64,000 bases of DNA from Polaribacter marinaquae. GTDB taxonomy: Bacteria; Bacteroidota; Bacteroidia; Flavobacteriales; Flavobacteriaceae. Shown piece after piece: positions 26,555 to 35,929 of the stretch. The DNA lies in contig NZ_CP150496.1 of assembly GCF_038019025.1 (NCBI RefSeq), positions 275,501-339,500 of the forward strand, written 5' to 3'. The position numbers and the translations under genes were made by a program. The notes below the pieces were generated by a model. It ran no database searches. It saw only the letters and a program-made list of their open reading frames with translations, and was not told where the DNA came from. How positions within the stretch are numbered: the first letter of the stretch is position 1; the number at the start of each line of letters is the position of its first letter.

Positions 26555-27634
26555 ATGTATTTACAAAAACTTTCTTTAGTTAATTTTAAAAATATCGAAT
26601 CGCAATCTTTTGATTTTCAGCAAAAAATAAATTGTTTTGTTGGTAATAATGGTGTTGGTAAAACAAATGTTTTAGATGCTATTTATTATTTGTCTTTTGC
26701 AAAAAGTTACTTTAATTCTGTCGCAACACAGAATATTAGACACGGAGAATCTTTTTTTATGATCGAAGGCGATTACAATTTAAACGACAGAAATGAAAAG
26801 ATTGTATGTAGTTTAAAAAAAGGTCAAAAGAAGGTTTTAAAGAGAAATGGTAAAAATTACGACAAGTTTTCTGATCATATTGGGCAATTACCTTTAGTAA
26901 TAATTTCACCTGCTGATAGAGATTTAGTAACAGAAGGTAGTGATACAAGAAGAAAATTTATAGATGGTGTTATTTCGCAGCAAAATAAAAGTTATTTGAA
27001 AGACCTAATTGCATATAATAAAATACTGAGTCAAAGAAACGCCTTGTTAAAGTATTTTGCCGCTAATAGAACTTTTGATGCACTAAATTTAAATGTATAT
27101 GATGAGCAATTATGTGAATACGGTACAAGAATTTATGAGGTTAGAAAAGCTTTTTTAGAGAAATTTATTCCTATTTTTAATGAGAAATATCAAATAATTT
27201 CTGATGATAAAGAACATGTAAACTTGGTTTATAAAAGTCAGTTACACGATTTTTCTTTAAAAGAACTATTTCAGAAATCTTTAGATAAAGATAAAATAAT
27301 ACAGTATACTACATCTGGTATACATAAAGACGATTTAAGTTTCGAGATAGGAAATTATCCTATTAAAAAATTTGGCTCACAAGGGCAACAAAAGTCCTAT
27401 TTAATCGCTTTAAAATTTGCGCAGTTAGAGTTTATAAAGCAACAAGCTAGCGTAACACCTATTTTATTGCTAGATGATATTTTTGATAAATTAGATGAAA
27501 GTAGAGTGTTGCAAATTATCAATTTAGTTAATAATGATGAATTTGGACAAATTTTTATAACAGATACACATTCTGAAAGAACAGAAAACATCGTAAAACA
27601 AAGTAATAAACCTTATCAAATATTTAAATTATAA
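26555..27634 (+). CDS. recF: DNA replication/repair protein RecF
   Basis: 359-aa SMC-like ATPase that helps load RecA at gaps. Walker [10 protein letters not shown] (about 30-38), the [15 protein letters not shown] signature near 270 and Walker [13 protein letters not shown] near 303-314 are all present. Start at the ATG 26555; the stop overlaps the following ATG (TAATG), so the DUF721 gene is translationally coupled. Divergent from the TPR gene. Confidence 0.96.
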   Translation: MYLQKLSLVNFKNIESQSFDFQQKINCFVGNNGVGKTNVLDAIYYLSFAKSYFNSVATQNIRHGESFFMIEGDYNLNDRNEKIVCSLKKGQKKVLKRNGKNYDKFSDHIGQLPLVIISPADRDLVTEGSDTRRKFIDGVISQQNKSYLKDLIAYNKILSQRNALLKYFAANRTFDALNLNVYDEQLCEYGTRIYEVRKAFLEKFIPIFNEKYQIISDDKEHVNLVYKSQLHDFSLKELFQKSLDKDKIIQYTTSGIHKDDLSFEIGNYPIKKFGSQGQQKSYLIALKFAQLEFIKQQASVTPILLLDDIFDKLDESRVLQIINLVNNDEFGQIFITDTHSERTENIVKQSNKPYQIFKL

Positions 27635-27930
27635 TGTCTAAAAGAGAAAATGATTCTTTTTCTATTGAAGATTTAATGCAACTTTTTATCAAAGAAAACA
27701 ATTTGACAAAAGGAATGCAAAAGATTAAAATTGAAGAATCTTGGACCAAAATGATGGGACCAGGAGTTGCAAATCATACAACATCTGTTAAACTACAAAA
27801 TAAAACGCTTGTTGTACAATTGACTTCTTCTGTTTTGAGAGAAGAGTTGAGTTATGGTAAAGATAAAATTGCTAAAATGTTAAATGAAGAGATTGGTGAA
27901 GATGTAATCTCTAAAGTAATGTTGGTATAA
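27634..27930 (+). CDS. DUF721 (DciA-like) protein
   Basis: 98 aa. The pattern W-x-x-M-x-G-x-x-V-x-x-H-T (WTKMMGPGVANHT), the strand KLQNKTLVVQLTSSVLREEL and the C-terminal helix match DUF721. Some members are DciA helicase loaders for DnaB; whether this short one serves that role is inference. It is coupled to recF by a 1-bp overlap and followed by a terminator. Confidence 0.88.
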   Translation: MSKRENDSFSIEDLMQLFIKENNLTKGMQKIKIEESWTKMMGPGVANHTTSVKLQNKTLVVQLTSSVLREELSYGKDKIAKMLNEEIGEDVISKVMLV

Positions 27931-27932
27931 AA

Positions 27933-27962
27933 AAAACTCGTAACAATTAAGTTACGAGTTTT
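27933..27962. terminator. Bidirectional terminator between recF operon and ndk
   Basis: Twelve-base arms (AAAACTCGTAAC / GTTACGAGTTTT), 6-nt loop, T-rich on both strands. A second perfect hairpin (TAAGAATTT/AAATTCTTA at 27981-28002) lies directly after the ndk stop without its own T-run. Confidence 0.85.
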
Positions 27963-28002
27963 CTAAATATATTTTTAGACTAAGAATTTCTAAAAATTCT
28001 TA

Positions 28003-28422
28003 TTAAAATTGCTCTCTTCCAGAAAAGTGAAAGTTTCCTTCAATTTCTGCATTTTCATCAGAATCAGAACCATGTACAGCATTTTCTCCCATAGAAGTTG
28101 CATATAATTTTCTAATTGTACCTTCTGCAGCATCTGCTGGGTTTGTTGCACCAATTAAAGTTCTAAAGTCTTCTACTGCATTTTCTTTTTCTAAAATTGC
28201 AGCTACAATTGGTCCGCGAGTCATAAATTCTACTAACTCACCAAAAAACGGACGCTCGTTATGCACAGCATAAAAAGTTTCTGCGTCTGCTTTAGTCATT
28301 TGAGTTTTCTTTAAAGCTACTATTCTAAAGCCTGCAGCGTTAATTTTGTCTAAGATAGCACCAGTGTGACCGTTTTCTACAGCATCTGGTTTAAGCATTG
28401 TAAATGTTCTATTTGTTGCCAT
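28003..28422 (-). CDS. ndk: Nucleoside-diphosphate kinase
   Basis: Balances NTP pools by transferring the gamma phosphate of ATP to NDPs through a phosphohistidine. 139 aa from the ATG at 28422; an in-frame GTG at 28452 would add ten residues, but it lies upstream of or at the expected transcription start, given the TACTTTTG box at 28442-28449. The catalytic His is in [12 protein letters not shown] near residue 119 and the N-terminal [10 protein letters not shown] is diagnostic. Confidence 0.96.
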   Translation of the reverse strand: MATNRTFTMLKPDAVENGHTGAILDKINAAGFRIVALKKTQMTKADAETFYAVHNERPFFGELVEFMTRGPIVAAILEKENAVEDFRTLIGATNPADAAEGTIRKLYATSMGENAVHGSDSDENAEIEGNFHFSGREQF

Positions 28423-28441
28423 TGTAATTTTTAAATTTTTG

Positions 28442-28471
28442 CAAAAGTACACTTTTTAATATTAATAGCAA
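28442..28471 (-). promoter_or_regulatory. Promoter of ndk
   Basis: On the minus strand TTG (28469-28471), 19-nt spacer, TACTTTTG (28442-28449), then 19 bp to the ndk ATG. One of the best consensus matches in the window. Confidence 0.65.
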
Positions 28472-28472
28472 G

Positions 28473-29504
28473 TTATGGATAGATTTGATAAAGTTCTTGT
28501 AACAATTTATTGTTTTTACCACGCATTTCCATTGTAATTTTATGAGTGTCAAAATCAAATTTTAACAAACCATAACTTATTTCTGATATAACATTTAGAA
28601 CTCTATTTTTATTTTCTTCACCACTAAAATTTTTGTAAGAATGTGTTAATCCACTAGAAGTAAAATCGATTAAAGGATAGTTTAAATCTTTTACTTCTGT
28701 TTTAGAAAACTCAGAAATGTGTCTGTCGCCAGAAAGTAATAAAACACCCTTTGCTTTACTATCTTTTATTATTTGCTTTAATTTGTCTACTTCATGCGGA
28801 AAATTACCCCAAGTTTCGTAACCATGTTCTTGAGATAATACTTGTATACTGCTAACAATAATATTGAATTCTGCATTAGAGTTTTTTAGTTCTTTAGTTA
28901 ACCAATCCCATTGTTGATCGCCTAAAACTGTGCCTTTGCCATATGTATTTGGCTTGTATCTTTTTTTAGTATCGTTGTCGTCTGTTAAGGCAGTTCTAAA
29001 ATATCGTGTATCTAAAGTAAATACTTTTATTGCACCTTTTGCTGTCTTAAAAGTTTCAGTATGATAAATTCCTTTTCGATTTCTGCGAGAATCATTAGTA
29101 TCTACATTAAAAAAATCTAAAAAAGCTTTTTGAGCTTCTATTTTATTTGGCGATTCTACACCACTATCATTAACTCCGTAATCATGATCATCCCAAGTAG
29201 CCATAACGGGAATATTTTTAACTAAATCTAAATACCCTTTTTGATTTTTTTGAGTTGCATAATCTTCTTTAAGCTTTGCTAAATTATGAGTGTCTGCATA
29301 AATATTATCTCCGCCCCAAATCCATAAATTAGGTTTGTTTTTTTTAATTTCTTTCCAAAGTACATTTTCTACATATTGTTTGTTACAAGAACCAAAAGCA
29401 ATTGTAAAATCGTTTGTTTCATTTTCGATGATTGTGCCAGTTGATGTACATGAAAAAATAAATAAAGCACAGATAAAATAATAATATTTAATAATTAATT
29501 TCAC
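28473..29504 (-). CDS. PhoD-like alkaline phosphatase lipoprotein
   Basis: 343 aa, lipoprotein signal with Cys19 (FIFSCTSTG). A calcineurin-like metallophosphatase core of PhoD type is visible: FGSCNKQ, WGGDNIYAD, TWDDHDYGVND and LSGDRHISE metal ligands. It lacks the N-terminal Ig-like domain of classical PhoD. It probably hydrolyses phosphoesters outside the cytoplasm. The stop lies next to the ndk promoter, so ndk is transcribed separately. Confidence 0.9.
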   Translation of the reverse strand: MKLIIKYYYFICALFIFSCTSTGTIIENETNDFTIAFGSCNKQYVENVLWKEIKKNKPNLWIWGGDNIYADTHNLAKLKEDYATQKNQKGYLDLVKNIPVMATWDDHDYGVNDSGVESPNKIEAQKAFLDFFNVDTNDSRRNRKGIYHTETFKTAKGAIKVFTLDTRYFRTALTDDNDTKKRYKPNTYGKGTVLGDQQWDWLTKELKNSNAEFNIIVSSIQVLSQEHGYETWGNFPHEVDKLKQIIKDSKAKGVLLLSGDRHISEFSKTEVKDLNYPLIDFTSSGLTHSYKNFSGEENKNRVLNVISEISYGLLKFDFDTHKITMEMRGKNNKLLQELYQIYP

Positions 29505-29548
29505 TTTAAATAGGTTTGAGTTTTAAACAAATGTAAATTAATTTTTAT

Positions 29549-29578
29549 TTTGAACAATGTTATTAAATTGTATATTCG
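29549..29578 (+). promoter_or_regulatory. Promoter of nrnA-PPIase operon
   Basis: TTTG at 29549-29552, an 18-nt spacer, then TATATTCG (one mismatch to TAnnTTTG) at 29571-29578, 6 bp before the ATG of nrnA. The short distance suggests a nearly leaderless mRNA, or a slightly different start. Confidence 0.45.
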
Positions 29579-29584
29579 CCACAT

Positions 29585-30613
29585 ATGATTTTAAAAGGAT
29601 TTGAAGAGTTAAAAACGTTTTTATCAGAACCAAGAAATATTGTAATTATTGGTCATAGAAACCCAGACGGAGACGCAATGGGTTCTACTTTAGGCTTATT
29701 ACATTATTTAGAAAAAAAAGGTCATAAACCAACAGTTGTTGTACCAAATGAGTATCCAGATTTTTTACATTGGCTACCTGGTTCTAAAAACACGTATCGT
29801 TTCGATTGGCAAAACTCTCAATCTAAAAAAGCTATAGAAGCATCAGAAATTATATTTTTATTAGATTTTAATGCTTTACACAGAGTTGGTAACGACATGC
29901 AGAATACATTAGAAAAGTATCCTAATGATTTTGCAATGATAGATCATCATCAGCAACCAGACGATGTAAAATATATGTATTCTGATGTTACAATTTGTTC
30001 TACATGTCAAATGGTGTATCAATTTATAGAAATGAACAATGATTTAGATTTAATTGATAAAGATATTGCTACTTGTTTGTATACTGGTATCATGACAGAT
30101 ACAGGTTCTTTTAGATTTAGATCTACAACAAGTACTACTCACAGAATTATTGCAAATCTTATTGACAAAGGAGCCAAAAACGATAAAATACATAACAACG
30201 TTTACGATTCTAATTCTTACGGAAGATTATTATTATTAGGACAAGCACTAACAAATTTACAAATATTAACAGAGTTTAAAACCGCTTTTATTACGTTAAC
30301 CGAAGACGAAAAGAAAAAATTTGATTTTCAGAAAGGAGACACAGAAGGTGTTGTAAATTATGCTTTGTCTTTAAAAGGAATAATTTTTGCAGCAATTTTT
30401 ATTGAAGATAAAGAGCAAAATATTATTAAAATTTCGTTTAGATCCAAAGGGAAATTCTCTGTAAACAAATTTGCTAGAAATCATTTTGATGGTGGCGGAC
30501 ATGATAATGCAGCAGGAGGAAGGTTTTCTGGTTCTATTGAAGAAATTATAGAAGAATTTAAAGCGCTATTACCAAAATATAAAACTGAATTAAAAACCTC
30601 TTATGAAGACTAA
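29585..30613 (+). CDS. nrnA: DHH-family oligoribonuclease / pAp phosphatase
   Basis: Degrades short RNA oligomers and 3'-phosphoadenosine 5'-phosphate. 342 aa with DHH domain motifs HRNPDGDAMG (about 24-33), LLDFNALHRVG, the eponymous DHH in MIDHHQQPD near 119, and DHHA1 with GGGHDNAAGGRF near 300. It overlaps the gldI gene by 11 bp, so the two are co-transcribed. Confidence 0.93.
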   Translation: MILKGFEELKTFLSEPRNIVIIGHRNPDGDAMGSTLGLLHYLEKKGHKPTVVVPNEYPDFLHWLPGSKNTYRFDWQNSQSKKAIEASEIIFLLDFNALHRVGNDMQNTLEKYPNDFAMIDHHQQPDDVKYMYSDVTICSTCQMVYQFIEMNNDLDLIDKDIATCLYTGIMTDTGSFRFRSTTSTTHRIIANLIDKGAKNDKIHNNVYDSNSYGRLLLLGQALTNLQILTEFKTAFITLTEDEKKKFDFQKGDTEGVVNYALSLKGIIFAAIFIEDKEQNIIKISFRSKGKFSVNKFARNHFDGGGHDNAAGGRFSGSIEEIIEEFKALLPKYKTELKTSYED

Positions 30614-31133
30614 TTTCTATTTTATTATTTTTTTATTGATTTTAGGTTGTTCTAAACCACAACCAAGAAGACCTATTAATCCGAAGGCAAGCACAACAAT
30701 CTTTCAAGATAATATAGAAACCGCTAAAAAAATGGCGAAATATGAAGATGAAAAGATTTTAGATTTTATTAGAAAAGATTCTCTTAAGGTTTATCAAAAT
30801 TCATCAAACGGATTTTGGTACACATATAAAAATAAAAATTTAACAGATACCATTTCACCAAAAACAGGTGATGTTGTAGAGATAGAATACGATATTAGAG
30901 ATTTGAACGACTCAATAATTTATTCTAAAGAAGAATTAGGTGTAAAAACTTACCGAGTAGATAAAGAAGATTTTATTTCTGGAATTCAAAAAGGAATAAA
31001 GTTGATGAAAATAGGAGAAACAATTACATTTGTTATTCCGTCTTATAATGCTTTTGGTATTACTGGAGATGGCAACAAAATAGAAATGAACAAAACAATT
31101 AAAAGTAACGTAAAATTAATAAACATTAAATAA
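30603..31133 (+). CDS. gldI: Gliding-motility peptidyl-prolyl isomerase lipoprotein GldI
   Basis: 176 aa, lipobox Cys16 (LILGCSKPQPRRP), an N-terminal helical part, then an FKBP fold from about residue 85. It closely resembles Flavobacterium GldI in the conserved NGFWYTY, PKTGDVVEIEYDIRDLND and GIKLMKIGETITFVIPSYNAFG stretches. GldI is required for gliding and T9SS function in F. johnsoniae. The FKBP active-site Phe-Asp pair is replaced (DSIIYSKEE). First of three successive PPIase genes. Confidence 0.9.
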   Translation: MKTNFYFIIFLLILGCSKPQPRRPINPKASTTIFQDNIETAKKMAKYEDEKILDFIRKDSLKVYQNSSNGFWYTYKNKNLTDTISPKTGDVVEIEYDIRDLNDSIIYSKEELGVKTYRVDKEDFISGIQKGIKLMKIGETITFVIPSYNAFGITGDGNKIEMNKTIKSNVKLINIK

Positions 31134-31142
31134 TTTATAAAA

Positions 31143-31871
31143 ATGAAAATTGTAAAAAATTTAGCAGCAGTAGCAATTACAGTATCTATGTTTTCTTGTG
31201 GTAACCAAGTAAAAGAAGTTAGTTCTTTAGAAACAGAATTAGACTCTGTTAGTTATGCAGTTGGTTTAAGTATGTCTGGTCAATTAAAATCTAATTTTAG
31301 TGAAGTAGATAAAGATTTATTAGCACAAGGTATTAGAAATGGTTTAGACTCTACAAATTTATTAATTGAGAATAAAGATATTCAAAAAGTCTTAAGTTCA
31401 TACTTTCAGAAGAAGCAAGAAGCTCAAATGAAAGAAATGCAAGCAAAAGCAGAAAAAGAAGCAATGGCTAAGTTTGGAGAAAACAAAAAAGCAGGAGAAG
31501 AATTTTTAGCAGAAAATAAAAATAAGGAAGGTGTAAAAACTACAGAAAGTGGTATTCAATACATCGTTTTAAAAGAAGGTAAAGGAGAAAAACCAGCAGG
31601 ACCAAACTCTAGAGTAAAAGTTCATTATCATGGTACTAACTTAGATGGTAAAGTTTTTGATAGTTCTGTAGATAGAGGTACACCAGCAGAATTTGGTTTA
31701 AATCAAGTAATTAAAGGATGGACAGAAGGTGTGCAGTTAATGAAAGAAGGAGCAAAGTATAAATTCTTTATTCCACAAGAATTAGCATATGGTGTACAGC
31801 AAAGAGGAGAAAACATCAAGCCTTTTTCTACATTAATTTTCGAAATCGAATTATTAGAAGTTTTAAAATAA
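31143..31871 (+). CDS. FKBP-type peptidyl-prolyl isomerase (Mip/FkpA-like)
   Basis: 242 aa, lipobox Cys19 (SMFSCGNQV). The N-terminal FKBP_N domain (about 27-120, SVSYAVGLSMSGQL, then a long coiled, Lys/Glu-rich helix) promotes dimerisation in relatives, followed by a full FKBP domain (about 135-242) with the intact active-site stretch GKVFDSSVDRG, VIKGWTEGV and the FFIPQELAYG strand. Predicted periplasmic or outer-membrane chaperone/PPIase. It begins 9 bp after gldI. Confidence 0.93.
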   Translation: MKIVKNLAAVAITVSMFSCGNQVKEVSSLETELDSVSYAVGLSMSGQLKSNFSEVDKDLLAQGIRNGLDSTNLLIENKDIQKVLSSYFQKKQEAQMKEMQAKAEKEAMAKFGENKKAGEEFLAENKNKEGVKTTESGIQYIVLKEGKGEKPAGPNSRVKVHYHGTNLDGKVFDSSVDRGTPAEFGLNQVIKGWTEGVQLMKEGAKYKFFIPQELAYGVQQRGENIKPFSTLIFEIELLEVLK

Positions 31872-31875
31872 TAGA

Positions 31876-33030
31876 ATGAAAAATTTTTTCATAATTTCTT
31901 TATTATTAATTGTTCTAACATCTTGTAATACTCAAAAGTATAAAGATTTAGACAACGGTTTGTATGCAGAAATAGAAACCAATAAAGGAAATATTTTATT
32001 AGAATTACATGCAGAAAATGTACCCAAAACTGTAGCGAATTTTGTTGCTTTAGTTGAGGGTACAAATAGCAGATTAGCCGATTCTTTAAAAGGTAAAAAC
32101 TTTTATGAAGGTATTGTTTTTCATAGAGTTGTGCCTAATTTTGTAATTCAAGGTGGCGGATTTACACCAGATGGTAGAAAAAGTGCAGGATATCTTTTTG
32201 GTGACGAATTTCCGAGAGATCAAAATGGAGATGTTTTGTATAAGCACGACGATCAAGGTGTGCTTTCTATGGCTAATGGAGGTCCAACAACAAATAATAG
32301 TCAATTTTTTATAACACATAGACCAATTCCGCATTTAGATGGTAAACACAGTGTTTTTGGAAAAACTGTTGTGAACCCTTTTGAATTAAAAAAACTTCAA
32401 CAAAAACATTCTGATTCTTTACAATTAGTAAAAGCAATAGATTCTACAAGAATGTTAGTAGTTAATAGTATAGTTCAAAACGATACTATAAAAACTATAA
32501 ATATTATCAGAATAGGTGATTTTGCAGAGAATTTTAATGCTGCAGAAGTTTTTGATAGAGAAGTTGAAAATTTTAATAAATCTCAAAAAGAAAAACTAGA
32601 ACAAGAAAAAATTCTAGAAGAAAAGAGATATGCTAAATATTTAAAAGCTAAAAAAGAATTTTTAATTGAAAAGGAAGAATCTAAAGCAACTAAAACAGGT
32701 ACAGGTTTACGTATATTAAAACTAAAAGAAACGAACGGTAAAAAGGTAAACCCTAATAAATCTGTTACAGTAAATTATACTCTTTACATTGCAGATGGTA
32801 CAAGAATGCAATCTTCTAGTGATGTTGGTAATCCTATAGTTTTTGATTTAAATGATGAAGCTAGACCTATGATAAGTGGATTAAAAGAAGGTATTTTGAC
32901 TATGAGACAAGGTGAAAAAGCAAGGTTGTTTATACCATATACTATTGGTTTTGGTGATATAAAATTTGGGCCTTTTCCTGCAAAATCTGATTTGGTTTTT
33001 GAGGTTGAAGTTCTAAAAATTGGTAAGTAA
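31876..33030 (+). CDS. Cyclophilin-FKBP fusion peptidyl-prolyl isomerase lipoprotein
   Basis: 384 aa with Cys17 lipobox (LTSCNTQK). The N-terminal cyclophilin domain covers about 27-215 (ETNKGNILLELHAENVPKT, FHRVVPNFVIQGGGF with the catalytic Arg, GVLSMANGGPTTNNSQFFI). A charged coiled linker follows (about 215-270). The C-terminal FKBP domain (about 275-384) has the fold motifs but its active-site Phe-Asp is absent (ADGTRMQSSSD) and the VIxGW strand is MISGL, so FKBP activity may be weak. Dual-family immunophilins of this kind are reported in flavobacteria. It starts 5 bp after the Mip-like gene. Confidence 0.92.
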   Translation: MKNFFIISLLLIVLTSCNTQKYKDLDNGLYAEIETNKGNILLELHAENVPKTVANFVALVEGTNSRLADSLKGKNFYEGIVFHRVVPNFVIQGGGFTPDGRKSAGYLFGDEFPRDQNGDVLYKHDDQGVLSMANGGPTTNNSQFFITHRPIPHLDGKHSVFGKTVVNPFELKKLQQKHSDSLQLVKAIDSTRMLVVNSIVQNDTIKTINIIRIGDFAENFNAAEVFDREVENFNKSQKEKLEQEKILEEKRYAKYLKAKKEFLIEKEESKATKTGTGLRILKLKETNGKKVNPNKSVTVNYTLYIADGTRMQSSSDVGNPIVFDLNDEARPMISGLKEGILTMRQGEKARLFIPYTIGFGDIKFGPFPAKSDLVFEVEVLKIGK

Positions 33031-33035
33031 GTTTT

Positions 33036-33590
33036 ATGAATATTATTCAAAAAGACAAAGAATTACTAATTTTTCTAAATAATTTAGGAAATGAATATTG
33101 GGATCCGTTTTGGTTGACTGTTACAGATCAACGAAACTGGATTCCTTTATTTCTTTTAATTATGTTTTTGGTAATTAAAAAATTTGGTTGGAAAAAAGGA
33201 GGATTCGTTTTTTTGGCGATGATTATTTTAGTAGCATTTTCAGATCAATTTACCAATCTAATTAAAAATTCTGTACAACGAATAAGACCTAATAACGATA
33301 TCACTATAAAATATCAGCTTAGAACATTAATAAGTCCGCAAAGCTTTAGTTTTATGTCTGGTCATGCAACAACATCTACTTTCTTTACTGTATTTGTTAT
33401 TTTATTACTAAAAGATGCGTACAAGTATGTGTACTTTTTGTTATTATTTCCAATGATATTTGCTTATAGTAGATTGTATTTGGGTATTCATTATCCAATA
33501 GACATTTTAGTAGGAATTCTAATCGGAATCACTTTTGCAAAAATTTATTTTTACTTATTTAATAAGTTAGATAAAAAGATTTTTAGTTAG
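33036..33590 (+). CDS. PAP2-family membrane phosphatase
   Basis: 184 aa, about five or six helices. The three PAP2 signatures are seen: KNSVQRIRPN (KxxxxxxRP), FMSGHATTS (PSGH-type) and SRLYLGIHYPIDILVG (SRxxxxxHxxxD). Likely a lipid phosphatase (phosphatidic acid, undecaprenyl-diphosphate or lipid A type) in the inner membrane. It starts 5 bp after the fusion PPIase gene and its end overlaps the convergent sulfatase gene by 4 bp. Confidence 0.92.
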   Translation: MNIIQKDKELLIFLNNLGNEYWDPFWLTVTDQRNWIPLFLLIMFLVIKKFGWKKGGFVFLAMIILVAFSDQFTNLIKNSVQRIRPNNDITIKYQLRTLISPQSFSFMSGHATTSTFFTVFVILLLKDAYKYVYFLLLFPMIFAYSRLYLGIHYPIDILVGILIGITFAKIYFYLFNKLDKKIFS

Positions 33591-35581
33591 TCTTTTTTAT
33601 TATTAAAATATAAGTATTTAGTAGCGTTATAATAAGCGCTAAGTAAACTGTCTAATTCTCTAGTTTTTTTTGGTAAATTATCTTTTAAATCTGTTAGTGA
33701 TTTTTCTTTTAAATTATACAAACCATTAGATTTTGTAATGGTTGTTTTATAGTAATACAAACTATCTTCAATTATTCCTACCGCAGGTTCTCCTTTAATA
33801 CCTAGGTATACAAAAGAGTTACTATTTGTGTAGGTACTATCTAATAAATTGTTACCCAAAGTATAGTTTGTGTGTTCTATTTTAGCCAAACTAATTAAAG
33901 TTGGAAATAAGTCAATTAATTTACCATTCTTTTTAATAACTCTTGGCTTTACATATTTAGGTGCGTGAATTAAAAAGGGTACATGTTGCGATTGAATATT
34001 TAAATCATATTCTTTAGAATACAAATCTGTTTTTGTCATAGCAGTATTATGATCACCAAAAAATGCAAAAATTGTATTATCATAATAACCAGATTCTTTA
34101 GCTCTTTTTAGAAATCTACCTACATTAAAATCTAGATATCTAAGTGCATTTAATTGATCTACAGATTTAAATCCGCTTTTTTCTAATTCATTTTTAGAAA
34201 TATCATTCTCTTTTAAAGGTTTGTAGCTTTCCTTAGCATCTGGTACTGTAAAAGGCATATGATTTGTTGCTGTTTGTATATAAGCTACAAAGGGTTTGCC
34301 TTTTTTAGATATTTTTTCTAACTCTTTATTAGCTTCTTTAAACAATTCATAATCATCAATTCCCCAAACATCTGCTCTGTTTTCAGTTTCGTAGCTTCCT
34401 TCTTCAAAAATTTTTAAACCTTTAATATTCGATTGAAAAATACTTCTAATGTTTGCCCAATTTGCACTTCCGCCTAAAAAATATAATTTTTCATAATCTG
34501 TAAACTGATCAAAAAGAATTCTTTGATCTTGTAAAAGAGGGTTTCTAGAAGCTGTTCTAATATTTTCGACATCTGGTAAACCTGTTACACTTGCAAAAAC
34601 ACTAGCAGCTGTTCCAGATTTATGTACATAAAAATTAGGAAAACTGATGCTTTTTTGAAGTAAAGAATCTAAAATAGGTGTGCTTTTTATTGGGTTACCA
34701 TAATAGCTCATTGGTTTAACACCCACGGATTCTAACATAACAATAATTACATTTGGTTTCTCTTTAAAAGTCGTTTTAAAATTTACTTTTCTAGAAAATG
34801 ATATAGAATCTTTTGGTAATTTTAAGTGCTTAGAAATTACAGGGTAAAATTTATTAAACTCTGTCATATTTACGCCTTCACTTCTGTAGGCAAAACTGTC
34901 AAAAAAATATAAAACAGGATTTAAAGTAAATTGATTTACTGCATTATTTTTAGAAAAAAAAGCTTGACTCCATCGAAGAGGATAGTGAGTAAAACTATTA
35001 TAAATTCCGAAAGAAAGAATTAAAAATGTTACAATAAAATAAAGTGATTTAACTTTGTTAGTAATAAAAGTTTTTTGAGTTGTAAATGAGTTATAAATAA
35101 ATTTAGAAAACCAAAAGACAGCAATACCAAGTAATAATAACCCGATTAAACCTTTATAAATAGGATAGCTTTCTACTAAAACCTTACTAGAAATTTTTAA
35201 ATTACTTAAAAAGCGTAAAGAAGATGCGTCTAGCCTAATGTTTAAATAGTCATAATACCCAAAATCGAATAAAAAGAATAGCGTTAAAATTACATAACCA
35301 ATTAAGAAATAAATATTTGCAATAATTTTGAATATTTTTTTACTAAAAAATTTATAGTTGGTTATTAATACTAAAATAGCTATCGGAAAAATTGTAATTA
35401 CAGCTAATTTTAAATCGAAACGTGCTCCTAAAAAGAAACCTTTTTTTATTTCACTAATTGCAATATTATCTAACTCGGAAAATAAAAAGTAAAATAAAAT
35501 TCTAAAGAAAAATATATAAGCAAACAGAAAAATAAGATGAATGAAAATATATTTAATATAGTTTGGTATTCTTTTGAACAT
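33587..35581 (-). CDS. LTA-synthase-family sulfatase membrane protein
   Basis: 664 aa: five hydrophobic helices (to about residue 200) followed by a large periplasmic sulfatase/LTA-synthase domain. Metal and nucleophile region: VIVMLESVGVKPMSYYG with Glu, the catalytic Thr in HKSGTAASVFASVTGLP, and FAFFGDHNTAM for the Asp-His ligands. In Gram-negative bacteria relatives transfer phosphoglycerol or phosphoethanolamine to envelope glycans or lipid A. The exact acceptor is unknown. Monocistronic, with a long upstream region. Confidence 0.9.
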   Translation of the reverse strand: MFKRIPNYIKYIFIHLIFLFAYIFFFRILFYFLFSELDNIAISEIKKGFFLGARFDLKLAVITIFPIAILVLITNYKFFSKKIFKIIANIYFLIGYVILTLFFLFDFGYYDYLNIRLDASSLRFLSNLKISSKVLVESYPIYKGLIGLLLLGIAVFWFSKFIYNSFTTQKTFITNKVKSLYFIVTFLILSFGIYNSFTHYPLRWSQAFFSKNNAVNQFTLNPVLYFFDSFAYRSEGVNMTEFNKFYPVISKHLKLPKDSISFSRKVNFKTTFKEKPNVIIVMLESVGVKPMSYYGNPIKSTPILDSLLQKSISFPNFYVHKSGTAASVFASVTGLPDVENIRTASRNPLLQDQRILFDQFTDYEKLYFLGGSANWANIRSIFQSNIKGLKIFEEGSYETENRADVWGIDDYELFKEANKELEKISKKGKPFVAYIQTATNHMPFTVPDAKESYKPLKENDISKNELEKSGFKSVDQLNALRYLDFNVGRFLKRAKESGYYDNTIFAFFGDHNTAMTKTDLYSKEYDLNIQSQHVPFLIHAPKYVKPRVIKKNGKLIDLFPTLISLAKIEHTNYTLGNNLLDSTYTNSNSFVYLGIKGEPAVGIIEDSLYYYKTTITKSNGLYNLKEKSLTDLKDNLPKKTRELDSLLSAYYNATKYLYFNNKKD

Positions 35582-35929
35582 TATATTTTTTTAACTGCAA
35601 ATATATTGTTTTTCGGTTACTAATAAATTTATAAATATTTTCAAAAACTTGGCCTATCGTTGTGGTTAAAAAATAATTTAATGAAATACTTTTACTGATG
35701 AACGTTGATTCATTAAAATTTATAATAAATAAACGTGGTTTAATTTTTAGTTTATTCTATGAAATACAGAAGATTAAATAAATATAAAATGTAGATTTCA
35801 TTTCTTCAAATTCAACAGAATTAAATATTATGTTTATTGTGAATAAACTTACGTCTTTTAAGTAGAAAATGGACTTAAAAAACGATAAAAATAGTTAAAT
35901 TTGCAGCTTATAAACCCGAAAAAAGGAAT
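35582..35929. other. 348-bp intergenic region between sulfatase gene and pheT
   Basis: The only gene-free stretch above 300 bases. It is AT-rich, with divergent genes on both sides. On the plus strand a TAAATTTG box (35896-35903) near the end probably drives pheT. An 11-codon ATG ORF (35759-35794) and a short Phe-rich stretch with no start codon are the only coding-like signals. No convincing RNA structure or repeat seen. Confidence 0.6.
35896..35903 (+). promoter_or_regulatory. -7 box of pheT promoter
   Basis: TAAATTTG ending 26 bp before the pheT ATG; no TTG at the expected -33 position. Confidence 0.45.

Noticed and set aside
27981..28002. Hairpin directly after the ndk stop as a terminator
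   Set aside because: No T-run follows on the minus strand; the stronger bidirectional hairpin at 27933-27962 serves that role.
35790..35850. Phe-rich codon stretch (TTT CAT TTC TTC AAA TTC) upstream of pheT, like a pheST leader peptide
   Set aside because: There is no ATG, GTG or TTG start in that frame after the preceding stop, and the probable pheT promoter (35896-35903) lies downstream, so the stretch would not be in the leader.
35915..35929. AAAAGGA before pheT as a Shine-Dalgarno site
   Set aside because: A-rich stretches precede most genes here and Flavobacteria rarely use Shine-Dalgarno pairing; the match is short and not informative.
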